Positions 18,221 to 26,952 are shown, counted from the stretch's first letter. The stretch: 64,000 nt of DNA from Mycolicibacter terrae (GCF_010727125.1 NZ_AP022564.1:3224001-3288000), one strand, 5' to 3'. Numbers and translations are program-made. The notes: a model not told the origin generated them from the sequence alone.

Positions 18221-19771
18221 ATGACCGCCGGTTCAGAGTCCCGGGGACCCCGCCGCAGGCCGATGGTCAGCCAGCTGTTGCTCGCCCCGGTGGACGAGGT
18301 GCCCCCGGAGGCGGATCGGGCGGTGCGCTCCGTCGAACAGGGCCGCCGGGTGGTTCTCGTCGAATTGCGGTTGGGACCGGGGGCGGAACCCAAGACGGTC
18401 CGAGACCAGTTCCTCGACCTGTTCGCGCACGTCTTTCGGGCCCGCAATCGACCGCCCCGGCCGGTGCCCGTGGGCCGGCACTACATGCGATGCACGTTGG
18501 CCCCCGCCGAGGTGGAGCGACTTGTGCGGGGCGGGACCCGGCCCAGCAAAGCCGCCACCGAGCGCGCCCTGGATCTGATTTACCACGTCTGGCCGGATTT
18601 CGTGGTCAACGCTCATCTGGACCGGTCGGTGACGACCATCCAGGCGGATGCCGCCTCACGCACGTTCCGGTGCGACGGCACCGGTGTGATCTGGGCGGTG
18701 ATCGATTCCGGAATCGACGCGGGCCACCCGCATTTCACCGGCACCGCCACGCTGTCGGCGAGTTCGGTGGCGTCGCTGCACCACGATTTCACCATCACCG
18801 ACCCCGCCGGTTCCTCCACCGGATCGTCCCCACTGACGGATCCGTTCGGGCACGGCACCCATGTCGCGGGCATCATCGCCGGCCAGGCCCCCGCGGATCA
18901 GGCCATGCTCCGCATCGCCGCCAATGAGCCGACGGCCCAAGGGCTGCCGCGCTGGGTTCAGCGAGACCTACCTCCCGGTGCCGCCCTGTCCGGCGTCGCT
19001 CCCGGGGCGAACCTGGTCAGCCTGCGGGTGCTCGATGAGGACGGACAGACCCTCTCCAGTGCGGTGATCGACGCGCTCGACTACGTGCGCACGGTCAACG
19101 CCGGCGGCCGCGATCTGGTGATCCACGGGGTGAACCTGTCGCTCGGCTGCGGCTGGCTCATCAGGGATTACGCCGCCGGGCAAAGCCCGCTCTGCCGGGA
19201 GCTGGACCTCCTGGTCGGAACCGGTGTGGTCGCCGTCGTCAGCGCCGGCAACCTGGGCGCCGGGGTTGTCGGGGCCGGCGTCGGCGCCGCGACCGCCTCC
19301 GCCGGCGGCGACGTGTACGGGCAGCTGTCGACCATCACCGACCCCGGCAACGCCGCCTCGGCCATCACGGTCGGTTCGGTACACCGCTATCGGCCCCACA
19401 CCTTCGGGGTGACCTTCGACTCGTCGAAAGGCCCCACACTCGACGGGCGGCTCAAACCCGAACTGGTGGCGCCCGGCGAACGGATCACCTCCGCGGCGAC
19501 CGGGAAACAGGCAGCCGGGGTTCCGCCGCTGGAGGCCTCAGCCTCGGATCCGTCCGAGCTGGCGCGCTACATCGAAGACAGCGGCACCTCGATGGCGGCC
19601 GCCCATGTGTCCGGTGCGATCGCCGCTTTCCTGTCCGCGCGCACCGAGTTCATCGGCCAGCCGCAACGCGTCAAGCAGATCTTCATCGACACCGCGACCG
19701 ACCTCGGCCGGCACCAATTCTTTCAGGGCTCCGGCCTGATCAACCTGCTCCGGGCCCTGTCCAGCACTTAG
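18221..19771 (+). CDS. S8 family (subtilisin-like) serine peptidase
   Basis: 516 residues. The catalytic triad is complete: Asp162 in WAVIDSGIDAGHPHF, His211 in GHGTHVAGIIAG, Ser457 in DSGTSMAAAHVSGA; the oxyanion region VVSAGNLGAG is also present. Residues 1 to about 145 form a separate N-terminal domain that could be a propeptide or a chaperone-like part; no signal peptide or transmembrane helix is visible, which is unusual for subtilases. The stop is 17 bases before the next gene, so it is probably co-transcribed with the alpha/beta hydrolase. Substrate unknown. Confidence 0.92.
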   Translation: MTAGSESRGPRRRPMVSQLLLAPVDEVPPEADRAVRSVEQGRRVVLVELRLGPGAEPKTVRDQFLDLFAHVFRARNRPPRPVPVGRHYMRCTLAPAEVERLVRGGTRPSKAATERALDLIYHVWPDFVVNAHLDRSVTTIQADAASRTFRCDGTGVIWAVIDSGIDAGHPHFTGTATLSASSVASLHHDFTITDPAGSSTGSSPLTDPFGHGTHVAGIIAGQAPADQAMLRIAANEPTAQGLPRWVQRDLPPGAALSGVAPGANLVSLRVLDEDGQTLSSAVIDALDYVRTVNAGGRDLVIHGVNLSLGCGWLIRDYAAGQSPLCRELDLLVGTGVVAVVSAGNLGAGVVGAGVGAATASAGGDVYGQLSTITDPGNAASAITVGSVHRYRPHTFGVTFDSSKGPTLDGRLKPELVAPGERITSAATGKQAAGVPPLEASASDPSELARYIEDSGTSMAAAHVSGAIAAFLSARTEFIGQPQRVKQIFIDTATDLGRHQFFQGSGLINLLRALSST

Positions 19772-19788
19772 GATCGGGAAGGAACGAG

Positions 19789-21072
19789 ATGACTACCATA
19801 AATGGATTGCCTTACTACGAAGTGGATTTCAACGCTGACGGCGCGCTGAACACGGAGACCGGACACGGTGACGGTGGCCTGCCCGCCGCGGTCGCGGCCG
19901 GCGGCATCGCCGACCTGTTCGTCTTCTCGCACGGCTGGAACAACGGCGTGGACTCCGCGCGTGACCTCTATCAGGCGATGTTCTCGCTGCTGGCGGATCA
20001 GCTCGGCGCTCACACCGCCACCAGTGCGGCCGTCGGCGTGATGTGGCCGTCACTGCTGTTTCCCGAAGACGACCCGGCCACCGCGGCGCCGGTGCCGTCC
20101 ACGGGGGCACAACTGGCCGCCGCACTCGCCCCGGCCTTCCCCGACCAACAGGGTCACCTCGACACGTTGGGGCTGTTGCTCGACGACCAACCCCAGGACC
20201 CCGACAAACTCATCGAATTCCACGCCCTGGCCAGCGATCTCGTCACCACCAAGCCGCAGGGCAGCGAGGACACCGGTGAAGCGGCGCTACTGTGCACCGA
20301 CCCGACGAACGATACCGCCACCGTGCTGGGCCACGCCGCCGCGATGGCACCCGCCGGCACCGGCAATGCGCAAGGGCTGGGCAATCCGTTCGCCGGGCTG
20401 TGGTCGGGCGCGCGAGAGGTGTTACGCACGCTGAGCTACTACGAAATGAAGAACCGCGCCGGGGTGGTCGGCCAAGTCGGGCTGGGTCCGCTGCTGGGTC
20501 GCCTCGGCGGGCCCGCCGGGTCCCCGCGCATCCACCTGATCGGCCACAGCTTCGGCGCCCGGCTGGTCTCCTACGCCCTCGCCGGCCTGCCCGACCCCCC
20601 GACGCAGGAAGCCAGCCCCGTCAAATCCCTGACCCTGGTCCAAGGAGCGTTCTCGCACTTCACCTTCGCCACCTCGCTCCCCTTCGACAGCCGCCGGCCC
20701 GGCGGGCTCGCCGGTTGCGAGGCACGCGTCGACGGTCCCCTGCTGGCCACGTTCAGCCGGGCCGACCGGGCGGTCGGCTGGTGGTATCCCGCCGCCAGCA
20801 TGCTGGCACGCCAGGACGCGCAGGCCGCCGAGGACCTGGTATACCGCTGGGGCGCGATGGGGCATGACGGATACCAGAACGATCCCGCTGCGAAGGCCGT
20901 TCAGCTCGGCGAGCCCGACAGCCCGTATGACTTTGCCTCCCACAAGTTCTACGCATTGGATGCCAATGGCGTCATCGCCGCCAACCAATCGGCCTTCAGC
21001 GGAGCCCACAGCGACATCAGACACCCGGAGATCACCTGGGCCATCACCGCAGCCGCCGGTCTCGCCTCTTGA
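19789..21072 (+). CDS. Alpha/beta-fold hydrolase (lipase/esterase-like)
   Basis: 427 residues, no signal peptide. DLFVFSHGWNNG (about 43-54) is the oxyanion-hole strand found in lipases and esterases, and IHLIGHSFGARLVSYAL carries the nucleophile elbow GxSxG with Ser254. Candidate acid and histidine residues lie in the C-terminal third (GHDGYQND; SGAHSDIRHPEI, a common terminal catalytic His context). GAAG-type ribosome site precedes ATG 19789. It lies 17 bases after the S8 peptidase, implying one transcript. The substrate cannot be deduced; lipid or peptide esters are possible. Confidence 0.82.
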   Translation: MTTINGLPYYEVDFNADGALNTETGHGDGGLPAAVAAGGIADLFVFSHGWNNGVDSARDLYQAMFSLLADQLGAHTATSAAVGVMWPSLLFPEDDPATAAPVPSTGAQLAAALAPAFPDQQGHLDTLGLLLDDQPQDPDKLIEFHALASDLVTTKPQGSEDTGEAALLCTDPTNDTATVLGHAAAMAPAGTGNAQGLGNPFAGLWSGAREVLRTLSYYEMKNRAGVVGQVGLGPLLGRLGGPAGSPRIHLIGHSFGARLVSYALAGLPDPPTQEASPVKSLTLVQGAFSHFTFATSLPFDSRRPGGLAGCEARVDGPLLATFSRADRAVGWWYPAASMLARQDAQAAEDLVYRWGAMGHDGYQNDPAAKAVQLGEPDSPYDFASHKFYALDANGVIAANQSAFSGAHSDIRHPEITWAITAAAGLAS

Positions 21073-21095
21073 TCGGTCTCTCCCCCCGCGAAATG

Positions 21096-21115
21096 GGGTA
21101 GTTCACTACTCGTGC
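21096..21115 (+). promoter_or_regulatory. Cluster palindrome, site D
   Basis: GGGTAGTTCACTACTCGTGC, one of the best copies, 78 bases before the C1 peptidase start at 21194. The inner GTAGTTCACTAC is a near-perfect palindrome and the CTCGTGC tail points at the gene. Confidence 0.75.
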
Positions 21116-21193
21116 TGTATCGCTTTAGCGCTCACGAAGATTGGGAGCGTACGCGGGTATTGCACCCGACCCAATCAGACGGAGGTCAGTGAG

Positions 21194-22009
21194 ATGGCAA
21201 AGGTTTCAACACGGCGCGGGGAACGCAAGCGGATCTGCAATCTGGTTCCCACGCCGGAAGAGAGCATGAGGACCGACTGGAAGTTCACCGACGCGCTGGC
21301 CGCGGGGGTCCTCGGCGCCCCGGCTGCACTGCCGGCCAGCGTCGATCTGCGCGACTCCTGGTGGGGTATCGGCGATCAGGGCAACACCGGTTCCTGTGTC
21401 GGCTGGGCGTCGACCGACGGGGTGGCGCGCTACATGTTCGTGACGGCCGGCAGGCTGGCGAAGACGGCGAAGCTGTCACCGCGCTTCGCCTGGATGGCGT
21501 CCAAGGAGACGGATCAGTTCACCTCGCGGCCGGAGACGATGATCGAAGGCGCCGGCACCACGCTGAAGGCGGCAGTCGACGTGCTGCGCAACTACGGCGC
21601 GGTACCGGAGACCATGCTGCCTTTCAAGATCAACACCGCGATGTATGACGGTAACGAGAACACCTTCTACGCCACGGCCGCGACGCACAAGATCGCGTCG
21701 TACTTCAACCTGCAGCGCAATCTCGACAACTGGCGCTCCTGGGTGAGCCAGCACGGGCCGATCCTGGTGGGTCTCAATGTCGATGCGACGTGGGACAACG
21801 CAGCGACGACGGGCGGCAAGCTGGATGAATTCCAGCCCGCCACGGTCCGCGGCGGCCATGCCGTCACGGTGGTCGGTTACACCGGCGACGGGCGCTTCAT
21901 CATCCGCAACAGTTGGGGCACCGGGTGGGGCGACGACGGTTTCGGCTACGCGAGCCCGGAGTACATCAACGGCGCCTTCTACAACGAAAGCTACGGAGTG
22001 GCACTCTGA
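21194..22009 (+). CDS. C1A (papain-like) cysteine peptidase
   Basis: 271 residues from ATG 21194, which has GGAGG eight bases upstream; longer frames start inside the previous gene. Catalytic residues: Gln62 and Cys68 in DQGNTGSCVGWA, His222 in GGHAVTVVGYT, Asn239 in IRNSWGTGWGDDGFGY. The N-terminal 40 residues are short for a papain propeptide and there is no signal peptide, so the enzyme may stay in the cytoplasm until released or be held inactive by the inhibitor encoded 19 bases downstream. Papain-type enzymes are uncommon in mycobacteria. Confidence 0.93.
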   Translation: MAKVSTRRGERKRICNLVPTPEESMRTDWKFTDALAAGVLGAPAALPASVDLRDSWWGIGDQGNTGSCVGWASTDGVARYMFVTAGRLAKTAKLSPRFAWMASKETDQFTSRPETMIEGAGTTLKAAVDVLRNYGAVPETMLPFKINTAMYDGNENTFYATAATHKIASYFNLQRNLDNWRSWVSQHGPILVGLNVDATWDNAATTGGKLDEFQPATVRGGHAVTVVGYTGDGRFIIRNSWGTGWGDDGFGYASPEYINGAFYNESYGVAL

Positions 22010-22028
22010 TCGCGAGGCATAATTCGAT

Positions 22029-22352
22029 ATGGCAATCAGCCTGACCGAACGCGACGACGGCCGCAGGATCCAGGTGCGGGTCGGCGACACGATCGAGATT
22101 CGACTGCCTGAAAACGCCCCAGCGGGTTACCGCTGGGGCGTTGACAGTCTTGATGAACGACTGTTCGAACTCACCGACACACGCGGCGACTACCCCACCG
22201 CGACAACGGGTTCTGCAGGCGAAATGTACTTTCACCTCACCGTGCTCGCACCGGGGGAAGGCACCCTGCGGTTCACGTACTACAGGAGTTGGGAGGGCAC
22301 CGCCGGTGCGCTGAGACATTTCACCGTCGACGTCCGGGCGGTCGCGCAGTAG
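22029..22352 (+). CDS. Chagasin-family cysteine protease inhibitor (I42)
   Basis: 107 residues, beta-rich, without signal peptide. The three inhibitory loops of chagasin can be placed: ENAPAGYRW (28-36, the NPTTGY-type loop), APGEG (74-78, the Gly-rich loop) and RSWEG (86-90, the RPW-type loop). Members bind the active site of papain-like enzymes tightly. It follows the C1 peptidase gene by 19 bases, a peptidase-inhibitor pair on one transcript. A perfect RNA hairpin lies inside the coding sequence at the first loop (22113-22142). The gene ends at a strong terminator. Confidence 0.85.
   Translation: MAISLTERDDGRRIQVRVGDTIEIRLPENAPAGYRWGVDSLDERLFELTDTRGDYPTATTGSAGEMYFHLTVLAPGEGTLRFTYYRSWEGTAGALRHFTVDVRAVAQ
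22113..22142 (+). other. Perfect intragenic hairpin in the chagasin gene
   Basis: AACGCCCCAGCGG (22113-22125), loop GTTA, then the exact complement 22130-22142. Thirteen base pairs with a four-base loop and no mismatch, beginning about 85 bases into the inhibitor gene. It could slow ribosomes or cause premature termination and so set the peptidase-to-inhibitor ratio; no T-run follows, so an intrinsic terminator is not certain. Confidence 0.6.
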
Positions 22353-22367
22353 GCGATCCGACGACGA

Positions 22368-22396
22368 ACCCGGGTTCGCCTAGCGCGAACCCGGGT
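22368..22396. terminator. Bidirectional hairpin terminator
   Basis: ACCCGGGTTCGC (22368-22379), loop CTAGC, GCGAACCCGGGT (22385-22396): a perfect 12-base-pair stem between the convergent chagasin and caspase-like genes. It lacks a T-tract, as is common for mycobacterial terminators. Confidence 0.75.
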
Positions 22397-22417
22397 CCGG
22401 TCGAGGGCGACGAGAGG

Positions 22418-24166
22418 CTATCCCAGCGGCGCCTCAACGCGGTAGCGCTTCAGCAAGCCGTTGCCGAAGTCCACCTCGATCTCGCGAGTGGCCACCAAGA
22501 CCGCCTGGTCGAGCTGCACCGCGTAGCCGACTTCGGTGGTGCCGGGCACCAGTGAGTAGCCGACCGGCATCTGGCCTTTGGACGCCCAGCGGGCCAGATG
22601 CTGCGCCCACGATGCCCCGAGGCGTTGCTCCACCGGATCCTGGTCGGCCCCCACCACGGCGGGCTGTTCGGCGCCGTCCGGGGTCGGCGTCGGGCCGCCG
22701 CCGCCGACGCCACGGGTGAGCCCGTCCACCGCGCGGACCGAGCTGGCAACCCGGGTGACCTTGCCGTCGTTGTCGACGGACACCCGGACCTCGCCGGCAC
22801 CGGGAGTAATCACCGGCAGACCGTTGATGATCTGTCTGAACTGAACGGTCGTGCCGGTCACCACCGGGTCCAGCAACTCGCCGTCGCCCTGGGTGCTGCC
22901 GCCGGCCTCGGCGGCGTATTGGACCTTGTCGAAGACCAACTCCGCATCGCGCGTCAACCCATACAGACCCAGAGCTTCGGCGGCGATCGCCGCGGCTTGG
23001 CTCATCGGAATCTGGTTGCGGTTGGTGTAGTCGTGGTGGTCGAGTTGGGCTTCGACGGACCCGTCGGCACCGAACGCCAGCCGCGAATCGCCATCGCCGA
23101 TCCGCAGCGCGCCGGTGGCGGACACCGTCACCTCGCGAGGGACGCTGACGCGCAAACCGAAGCGATCAACCGCCGAGCGAAGGAGTTTCGCGTTGACCTC
23201 GATCGGCCGCAGTCGCGCGCCGCGAAGGTCGGCCGGGACGGCGAGTTGCCGTTCGCGCGTATTCAGATTCGCCGGCGCCAGGCTGGACGCGTAATACCAG
23301 CGCCACTGCCACCAGTTCTTGCTGACGTGGCCGAAGTTGAAGATGCGTTCATTGTTGAGGCGGTCGGCGGCTTCGGCCTGGGTTGCGCCGCAGGCGACGA
23401 CCGACGGCACCTGGCCGTGCGAGATTCGCCAGCTGGCATCCATCCAGGCGGTGCTGAACGACTTGCCCTTGTTCCACTCCTCGAAGAAGTACTTGCCGTA
23501 GTTGCCGTTGTCCACGCTGGTGGTCTCGAAGCCGAACAACATGCGGAAGCCCAGATTCGCCGAGTTCCAGGTGATGATCGGGTTCAGTGGGGCATACACG
23601 GGGCAGGCGAAACAGGTGGACCAGAACAGGTAGTTGGCGCGTTCATTGCCCAGACGCATGTTGCCGGCCCACGCATTGGTGCCTTGGTTGTTCCAGTTGC
23701 CGCCCAGCGGGAACCACACACTTCCGTCCGCGCGGCGGCCGCCGTGTCCGGAATGGTAGGCGACGTTGACCGCGTCCATTCCGTAGGTGTCCTGCCAATT
23801 GTCCAAGTCTTCGTAGTAAGACCAGATTTGGACATTGCCGTCCTTGTACCAGAAGTTCGGCGCGGTGAACTTACCCACGTATCCGAGGAAGCCGGCGGCA
23901 TCCTCGTGGGTGTACATCAGCGAACCGGCGTCGGCGAAGGTTTCGATCGAGAAGGCGCCGTAGGCATTTGCGCCACCCCGGGCACCGCCGTTCTCGGCAA
24001 TGGCGGGGGGCGTCTGACCGAGGGGGTTGTCACCGACCGAGGCACCCAGGACCATCCGGGCGGTGCCATTTCCGTTGGCCGCAGCTGGTCGCGCCGCGGC
24101 CGGGTTGACGTGGGGACGCGTTGCGGTCGTGGCCAGCGTCTTCGATCCGGCTTTCTTCGTGGGCAT
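22418..24166 (-). CDS. Caspase-fold (clan CD-like, DUF6345-type) protein
   Basis: 582 residues. NVAYHSGHGG (His138/His141) and YLFWSTCFAC (Cys185/Cys188) follow hydrophobic strands about 45 residues apart, the His-Gly-His-Gly and Cys arrangement of caspase/gingipain-type clan CD peptidases; His141 and Cys185 are the likely dyad. The N-terminal 70 residues are Ala/Thr/Gly-rich and flexible; no signal peptide. The C-terminal half (about 320-580) contains beta-rich segments with repeated VRVSVDNDGKVTRV and VTVSATGALRIGDGD patterns resembling propeptide or PepSY-like domains. Assignment to DUF6345 is from memory; peptidase activity is inferred. Confidence 0.7.
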   Translation of the reverse strand: MPTKKAGSKTLATTATRPHVNPAAARPAAANGNGTARMVLGASVGDNPLGQTPPAIAENGGARGGANAYGAFSIETFADAGSLMYTHEDAAGFLGYVGKFTAPNFWYKDGNVQIWSYYEDLDNWQDTYGMDAVNVAYHSGHGGRRADGSVWFPLGGNWNNQGTNAWAGNMRLGNERANYLFWSTCFACPVYAPLNPIITWNSANLGFRMLFGFETTSVDNGNYGKYFFEEWNKGKSFSTAWMDASWRISHGQVPSVVACGATQAEAADRLNNERIFNFGHVSKNWWQWRWYYASSLAPANLNTRERQLAVPADLRGARLRPIEVNAKLLRSAVDRFGLRVSVPREVTVSATGALRIGDGDSRLAFGADGSVEAQLDHHDYTNRNQIPMSQAAAIAAEALGLYGLTRDAELVFDKVQYAAEAGGSTQGDGELLDPVVTGTTVQFRQIINGLPVITPGAGEVRVSVDNDGKVTRVASSVRAVDGLTRGVGGGGPTPTPDGAEQPAVVGADQDPVEQRLGASWAQHLARWASKGQMPVGYSLVPGTTEVGYAVQLDQAVLVATREIEVDFGNGLLKRYRVEAPLG

Positions 24167-24225
24167 GTCGACTCCAATCTCGGTGTGGTATTCCTGCCCC
24201 GATCATGAAACGGCCGGTATCCCGC

Positions 24226-24245
24226 GCATAGCGTACGGCGCTACC
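24226..24245 (-). promoter_or_regulatory. Cluster palindrome, site E (degenerate)
   Basis: On the minus strand GGTAG, four bases, GTACGC, TATGC: a diverged copy with correct polarity, 59 bases before the caspase-like gene start (24166), between that start and the amidase stop. Confidence 0.4.
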
Positions 24246-24249
24246 TCAG

Positions 24250-24816
24250 TTATTCGGCTGCGACATCAGAACTTTCGCGCCGGGGTCGACGTGACGGCAG
24301 TCGGGCCCCGACGTCGGAACGCAAGCGGTCCACATCGAGTGCGCCCGGGTCCCATTTGCGCGGGTTCCACTCCCGGTGACCGATCACGTGAGAGCTGGGC
24401 TGGCCCAGCTTGCGCAGGATGGCAGCACAGCACCGCACCAGCGCGTCGTACTGGGGCGGCGACCAGCCTTCGGTGCCGGTGTTCACCGCCCGAATACCGA
24501 TCGTGTGCCGATCCGCCTCGTCGGTGGGCAGGCCGGGATAACGCCCCGGCCCGGCGTGCCGTGCGATTCGGGCCGCGATGACGGTGACGGTGCCGTTCTG
24601 AGCGACGTGGAGCTGCGCGAGCGGGCCGGTCAGAGCGGCTGTGCCGGCCGCGATGCGCTCCGGCGGAGCCTCGTCGGCACCGGTGTGGTGGCAGATCACT
24701 CCCCAGATGTCGGTGAAGTCACCGTGGCCGCAGAACCGCCATCGGGGGAACTCGACGACGTCGAGCCCTTCTGCGCGTAGCACGTCGGGCAGCCAGAGCG
24801 GATTGTTCGAAGACAT
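24250..24816 (-). CDS. N-acetylmuramoyl-L-alanine amidase (Ami_2/PGRP-like)
   Basis: 188 residues from ATG 24816, chosen because AGGAAGGAGAGG lies just upstream. Zinc-ligand motifs of the T7-lysozyme/PGRP fold are visible: ICHHTGADE (His43), HVIGHREW (His147) and KWDPGALD (Asp156, the usual Cys/Asp position). GLPTDEADRHTIGIRAVNTG is the conserved substrate strand. The enzyme would cut the peptide stem from peptidoglycan. There is no signal peptide, no cell-wall anchoring domain and no holin nearby, so it is not obviously a phage endolysin. It is preceded by site F and divergent from the DUF5995 gene. Confidence 0.88.
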   Translation of the reverse strand: MSSNNPLWLPDVLRAEGLDVVEFPRWRFCGHGDFTDIWGVICHHTGADEAPPERIAAGTAALTGPLAQLHVAQNGTVTVIAARIARHAGPGRYPGLPTDEADRHTIGIRAVNTGTEGWSPPQYDALVRCCAAILRKLGQPSSHVIGHREWNPRKWDPGALDVDRLRSDVGARLPSRRPRRESSDVAAE

Positions 24817-24873
24817 CGCCTCTCCTTCCTCTTCGTGCTCGACGACGACGCTAGGTCCGCACGGCATCCGGTG

Positions 24874-24894
24874 ACGCGAGTAGTGCAGTACCCG
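24874..24894 (-). promoter_or_regulatory. Cluster palindrome, site F
   Basis: On the minus strand GGGTACTGCACTACTCGCG, 57 bases before the amidase start (24816). Sites F and G lie 34 bases apart in the divergent promoter region 24817-24978. Confidence 0.65.
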
Positions 24895-24927
24895 CCTCGC
24901 GGCGCCCCGAGCGAGCGCCGGGAATTT

Positions 24928-24945
24928 AAGTAGTCGACTACGCTA
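24928..24945 (+). promoter_or_regulatory. Cluster palindrome, site G
   Basis: AAGTAGTCGACTACGCTA; the core GTAGTCGACTAC (24930-24941) is a perfect 12-base palindrome. It is 33 bases before the DUF5995 start, the shortest distance in the set, and its CTCGTGC tail is degenerate. Confidence 0.55.
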
Positions 24946-24978
24946 GGCGCCCCGACTCGGCCGGCGGATCCTCGGACG

Positions 24979-25818
24979 ATGAGCCCAATCCCCTCCCCCC
25001 CGGATCCGTTGCCCGCCGCCACCACACTCGACGAGGTGGTCGACGCCATCGATGCCGTCGTCGACTGGTCGATCGGTGCGTCGAACCGCCTGGGGTACTT
25101 TGCGGCACTGTACAAACGGATCACCATCGCGGTGCGAACGGCCGTGGCCCAGGATGCGTTCGAGGACGGACCCCGAATGGAGCGGTTCGACGTCGCCTTC
25201 GCCAACCGTTATCTCGACGCACTCAACGGGTATTTCCATCCGCAGCGGTTCCCGGGGCCGACCCGCTCGTGGTGGGCGGTTTTCGCGGCCGCGCCCATGG
25301 CAGAGCCGATCTTGTTGCAGCACCTGGTCGCCGGGGTCACCGCACATATCGCCTTTGATCTCGGCATCTCTGCGGCGCAGATTTCCCCCGGGCCCGAGGT
25401 CTGGAAACTGCGCAACGACTTCAACACCATCAACGCTGTGCTGGCCGGCCAGGTCAACGATGTCGTCGCCCGGCTGAATCAGTTGTCGCCGGCGTTGGGC
25501 GATCTGTATGCGATGTTGGCATCCAGCGAGCTGTTGGCGATCAACGGGGCGGTGCGGGTGATGCGCGACAGCGCGTGGCGCTTCGCCTCGTTGCTGGCGC
25601 TGGAACCGGTGTTCGCGCGCGGCGCAACGATCAGGGTCCGCGATCGCTGGGTCGCTGGGCAGGTGGTGTCGGTATTCGACGCGCCCGCGCTGACCGCCGT
25701 GTCCGAGGCACTCGTCCGCGAGATCGCCGATCGGGAAAGCCGCGATATCGCGCGGAACATCGCGGTACTCGACGCGATGGCGGCCACCCCGGCATCGCCG
25801 ATCCAGACCACGCTCTGA
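24979..25818 (+). CDS. DUF5995 family protein
   Basis: 279 residues, mostly alpha-helical, no signal peptide or membrane helix. The segments ERFDVAFANRYLDALNGYF, SWWAVFAAAPMAEPILLQHLVAGVTAHIAFDLG and LRNDFNTINAVLAGQVNDVV fit the DUF5995 family as I remember it; its function is unknown. ATG 24979 follows site G by 33 bases. The conserved His and Asp in TAHIAFDLG could bind metal, which is speculation. It is convergent with the membrane protein gene at 25831, twelve bases apart. Confidence 0.65.
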   Translation: MSPIPSPPDPLPAATTLDEVVDAIDAVVDWSIGASNRLGYFAALYKRITIAVRTAVAQDAFEDGPRMERFDVAFANRYLDALNGYFHPQRFPGPTRSWWAVFAAAPMAEPILLQHLVAGVTAHIAFDLGISAAQISPGPEVWKLRNDFNTINAVLAGQVNDVVARLNQLSPALGDLYAMLASSELLAINGAVRVMRDSAWRFASLLALEPVFARGATIRVRDRWVAGQVVSVFDAPALTAVSEALVREIADRESRDIARNIAVLDAMAATPASPIQTTL

Positions 25819-25830
25819 CGGCGCGGCGGC

Positions 25831-26952
25831 TCACGGCCCCTCCTGATCGGGACGGGACGCGCCGTTGCGGGGTTTGGCCGCGTCACGGTTCGGGGTGGGA
25901 ATGCTGTCGAGCACATTCTGGGTTTGGATATCGATCAGCCTGGTGAAGGCTTGCTGCGAGCCGCCGAAGATCAGCGCGTACGCGACGAGCTGAGCTGTAC
26001 CGGCGGCGGCGACGTCCGGGCCCAGGACACCGGCGCGCACCAGCAGCAATCCGGCCAACGCCGTCAGCGCGCCGCTCGGCAACTTCACCAGCAGCGAGGC
26101 CATCGGAACCGCGTATGGCGTTGACGAGCCACGCATTCGGCGAATCGCGACCGACCCCATCAGGCCGGCGCTGAACAGCCCGATGAGTTCCACCAGGAAG
26201 ACGTCGCCGCCGGTCGGTGCCGATCCGCCGGTGGGACAGGTGGCCACCGTCGGATGGGCGGGAGCGCACAGCATGAACCAGCCCGGTGCGCACCAGCCGA
26301 GTAGGCCGATCCCGACAGCGAACAGCGTGAGCACGAGGGTGGCTCCGAAAAGGAGATTGCGAAAGCTGCGCGTCCGGACGTGTTCGTCGGCGCACGCCGC
26401 GTAGATCGCCCGCACGTTATGCGCGATGGGGCCGCGGTCCTCGTCGGTCAGGGCCGGTTTCGCGGCGTAGTGCCGCAGGTCGTCCAGGCGGGCATCGTGG
26501 GGTTTGAGGAGCAGGGCTGCGTGGGCGATGATATCGGGCAGTTTCGCGGCGACGGTGTTCGGCGGCGACAGGCGGGTGAGCGTGACTTCGACCGCATTGA
26601 TGTGGGCCATCGCCCGCGCGACATCGACCCCCGTCCACGCGTATCGCAGTCCCGGGCGGCGTTCGACGATCGCGTTAGCAGCGCGCAGCCTGCCCTTCGC
26701 CTCGAGCAGCCGGCGTCGTTGGGCGGCGGACATCGCGCTTCCCAATTGATCGATCAGACAGTCGACTTCGACATCGAGCTCGACGATCCGGCTCTGCGCG
26801 TTTTCGCGCCAGGCGGCGTGCAGCCGTCGTTTCGCCGGCTGAATGGCCGACAGCCGTGTCGGCTCCGGATCGGTTCGGGCCGTACCGGCGTCCATCCAGC
26901 GGACGACTGTGTCGGTGTCCGTATTCGCACGTGTGCCAAGTGATCGGGTCAT
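25831..26952 (-). CDS. Membrane protein of unknown function with helical cytoplasmic domain
   Basis: 373 residues from ATG 26952, which has GGAGGG upstream; an in-frame start 66 bases further up lacks a ribosome site. Residues 1 to about 205 are charged and helical (LDVEVDCLIDQLGSAMSAAQRRRLLEAKGR), probably coiled coil. Four hydrophobic segments follow: about 208-230, 260-285, 300-322 and 325-345, with a Cys-containing loop (CAPAHPTVATCPTGG) between the first two. The C-terminal tail is short and polar. No family recognised. Site H lies 62 bases upstream, giving it its own promoter in the cluster. Confidence 0.7.
   Translation of the reverse strand: MTRSLGTRANTDTDTVVRWMDAGTARTDPEPTRLSAIQPAKRRLHAAWRENAQSRIVELDVEVDCLIDQLGSAMSAAQRRRLLEAKGRLRAANAIVERRPGLRYAWTGVDVARAMAHINAVEVTLTRLSPPNTVAAKLPDIIAHAALLLKPHDARLDDLRHYAAKPALTDEDRGPIAHNVRAIYAACADEHVRTRSFRNLLFGATLVLTLFAVGIGLLGWCAPGWFMLCAPAHPTVATCPTGGSAPTGGDVFLVELIGLFSAGLMGSVAIRRMRGSSTPYAVPMASLLVKLPSGALTALAGLLLVRAGVLGPDVAAAGTAQLVAYALIFGGSQQAFTRLIDIQTQNVLDSIPTPNRDAAKPRNGASRPDQEGP

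Noticed and set aside
20864..21193. Longer start for the C1 peptidase
   Set aside because: It would overlap the alpha/beta hydrolase gene and bypass the promoter site D; ATG 21194 has a clear GGAGG.
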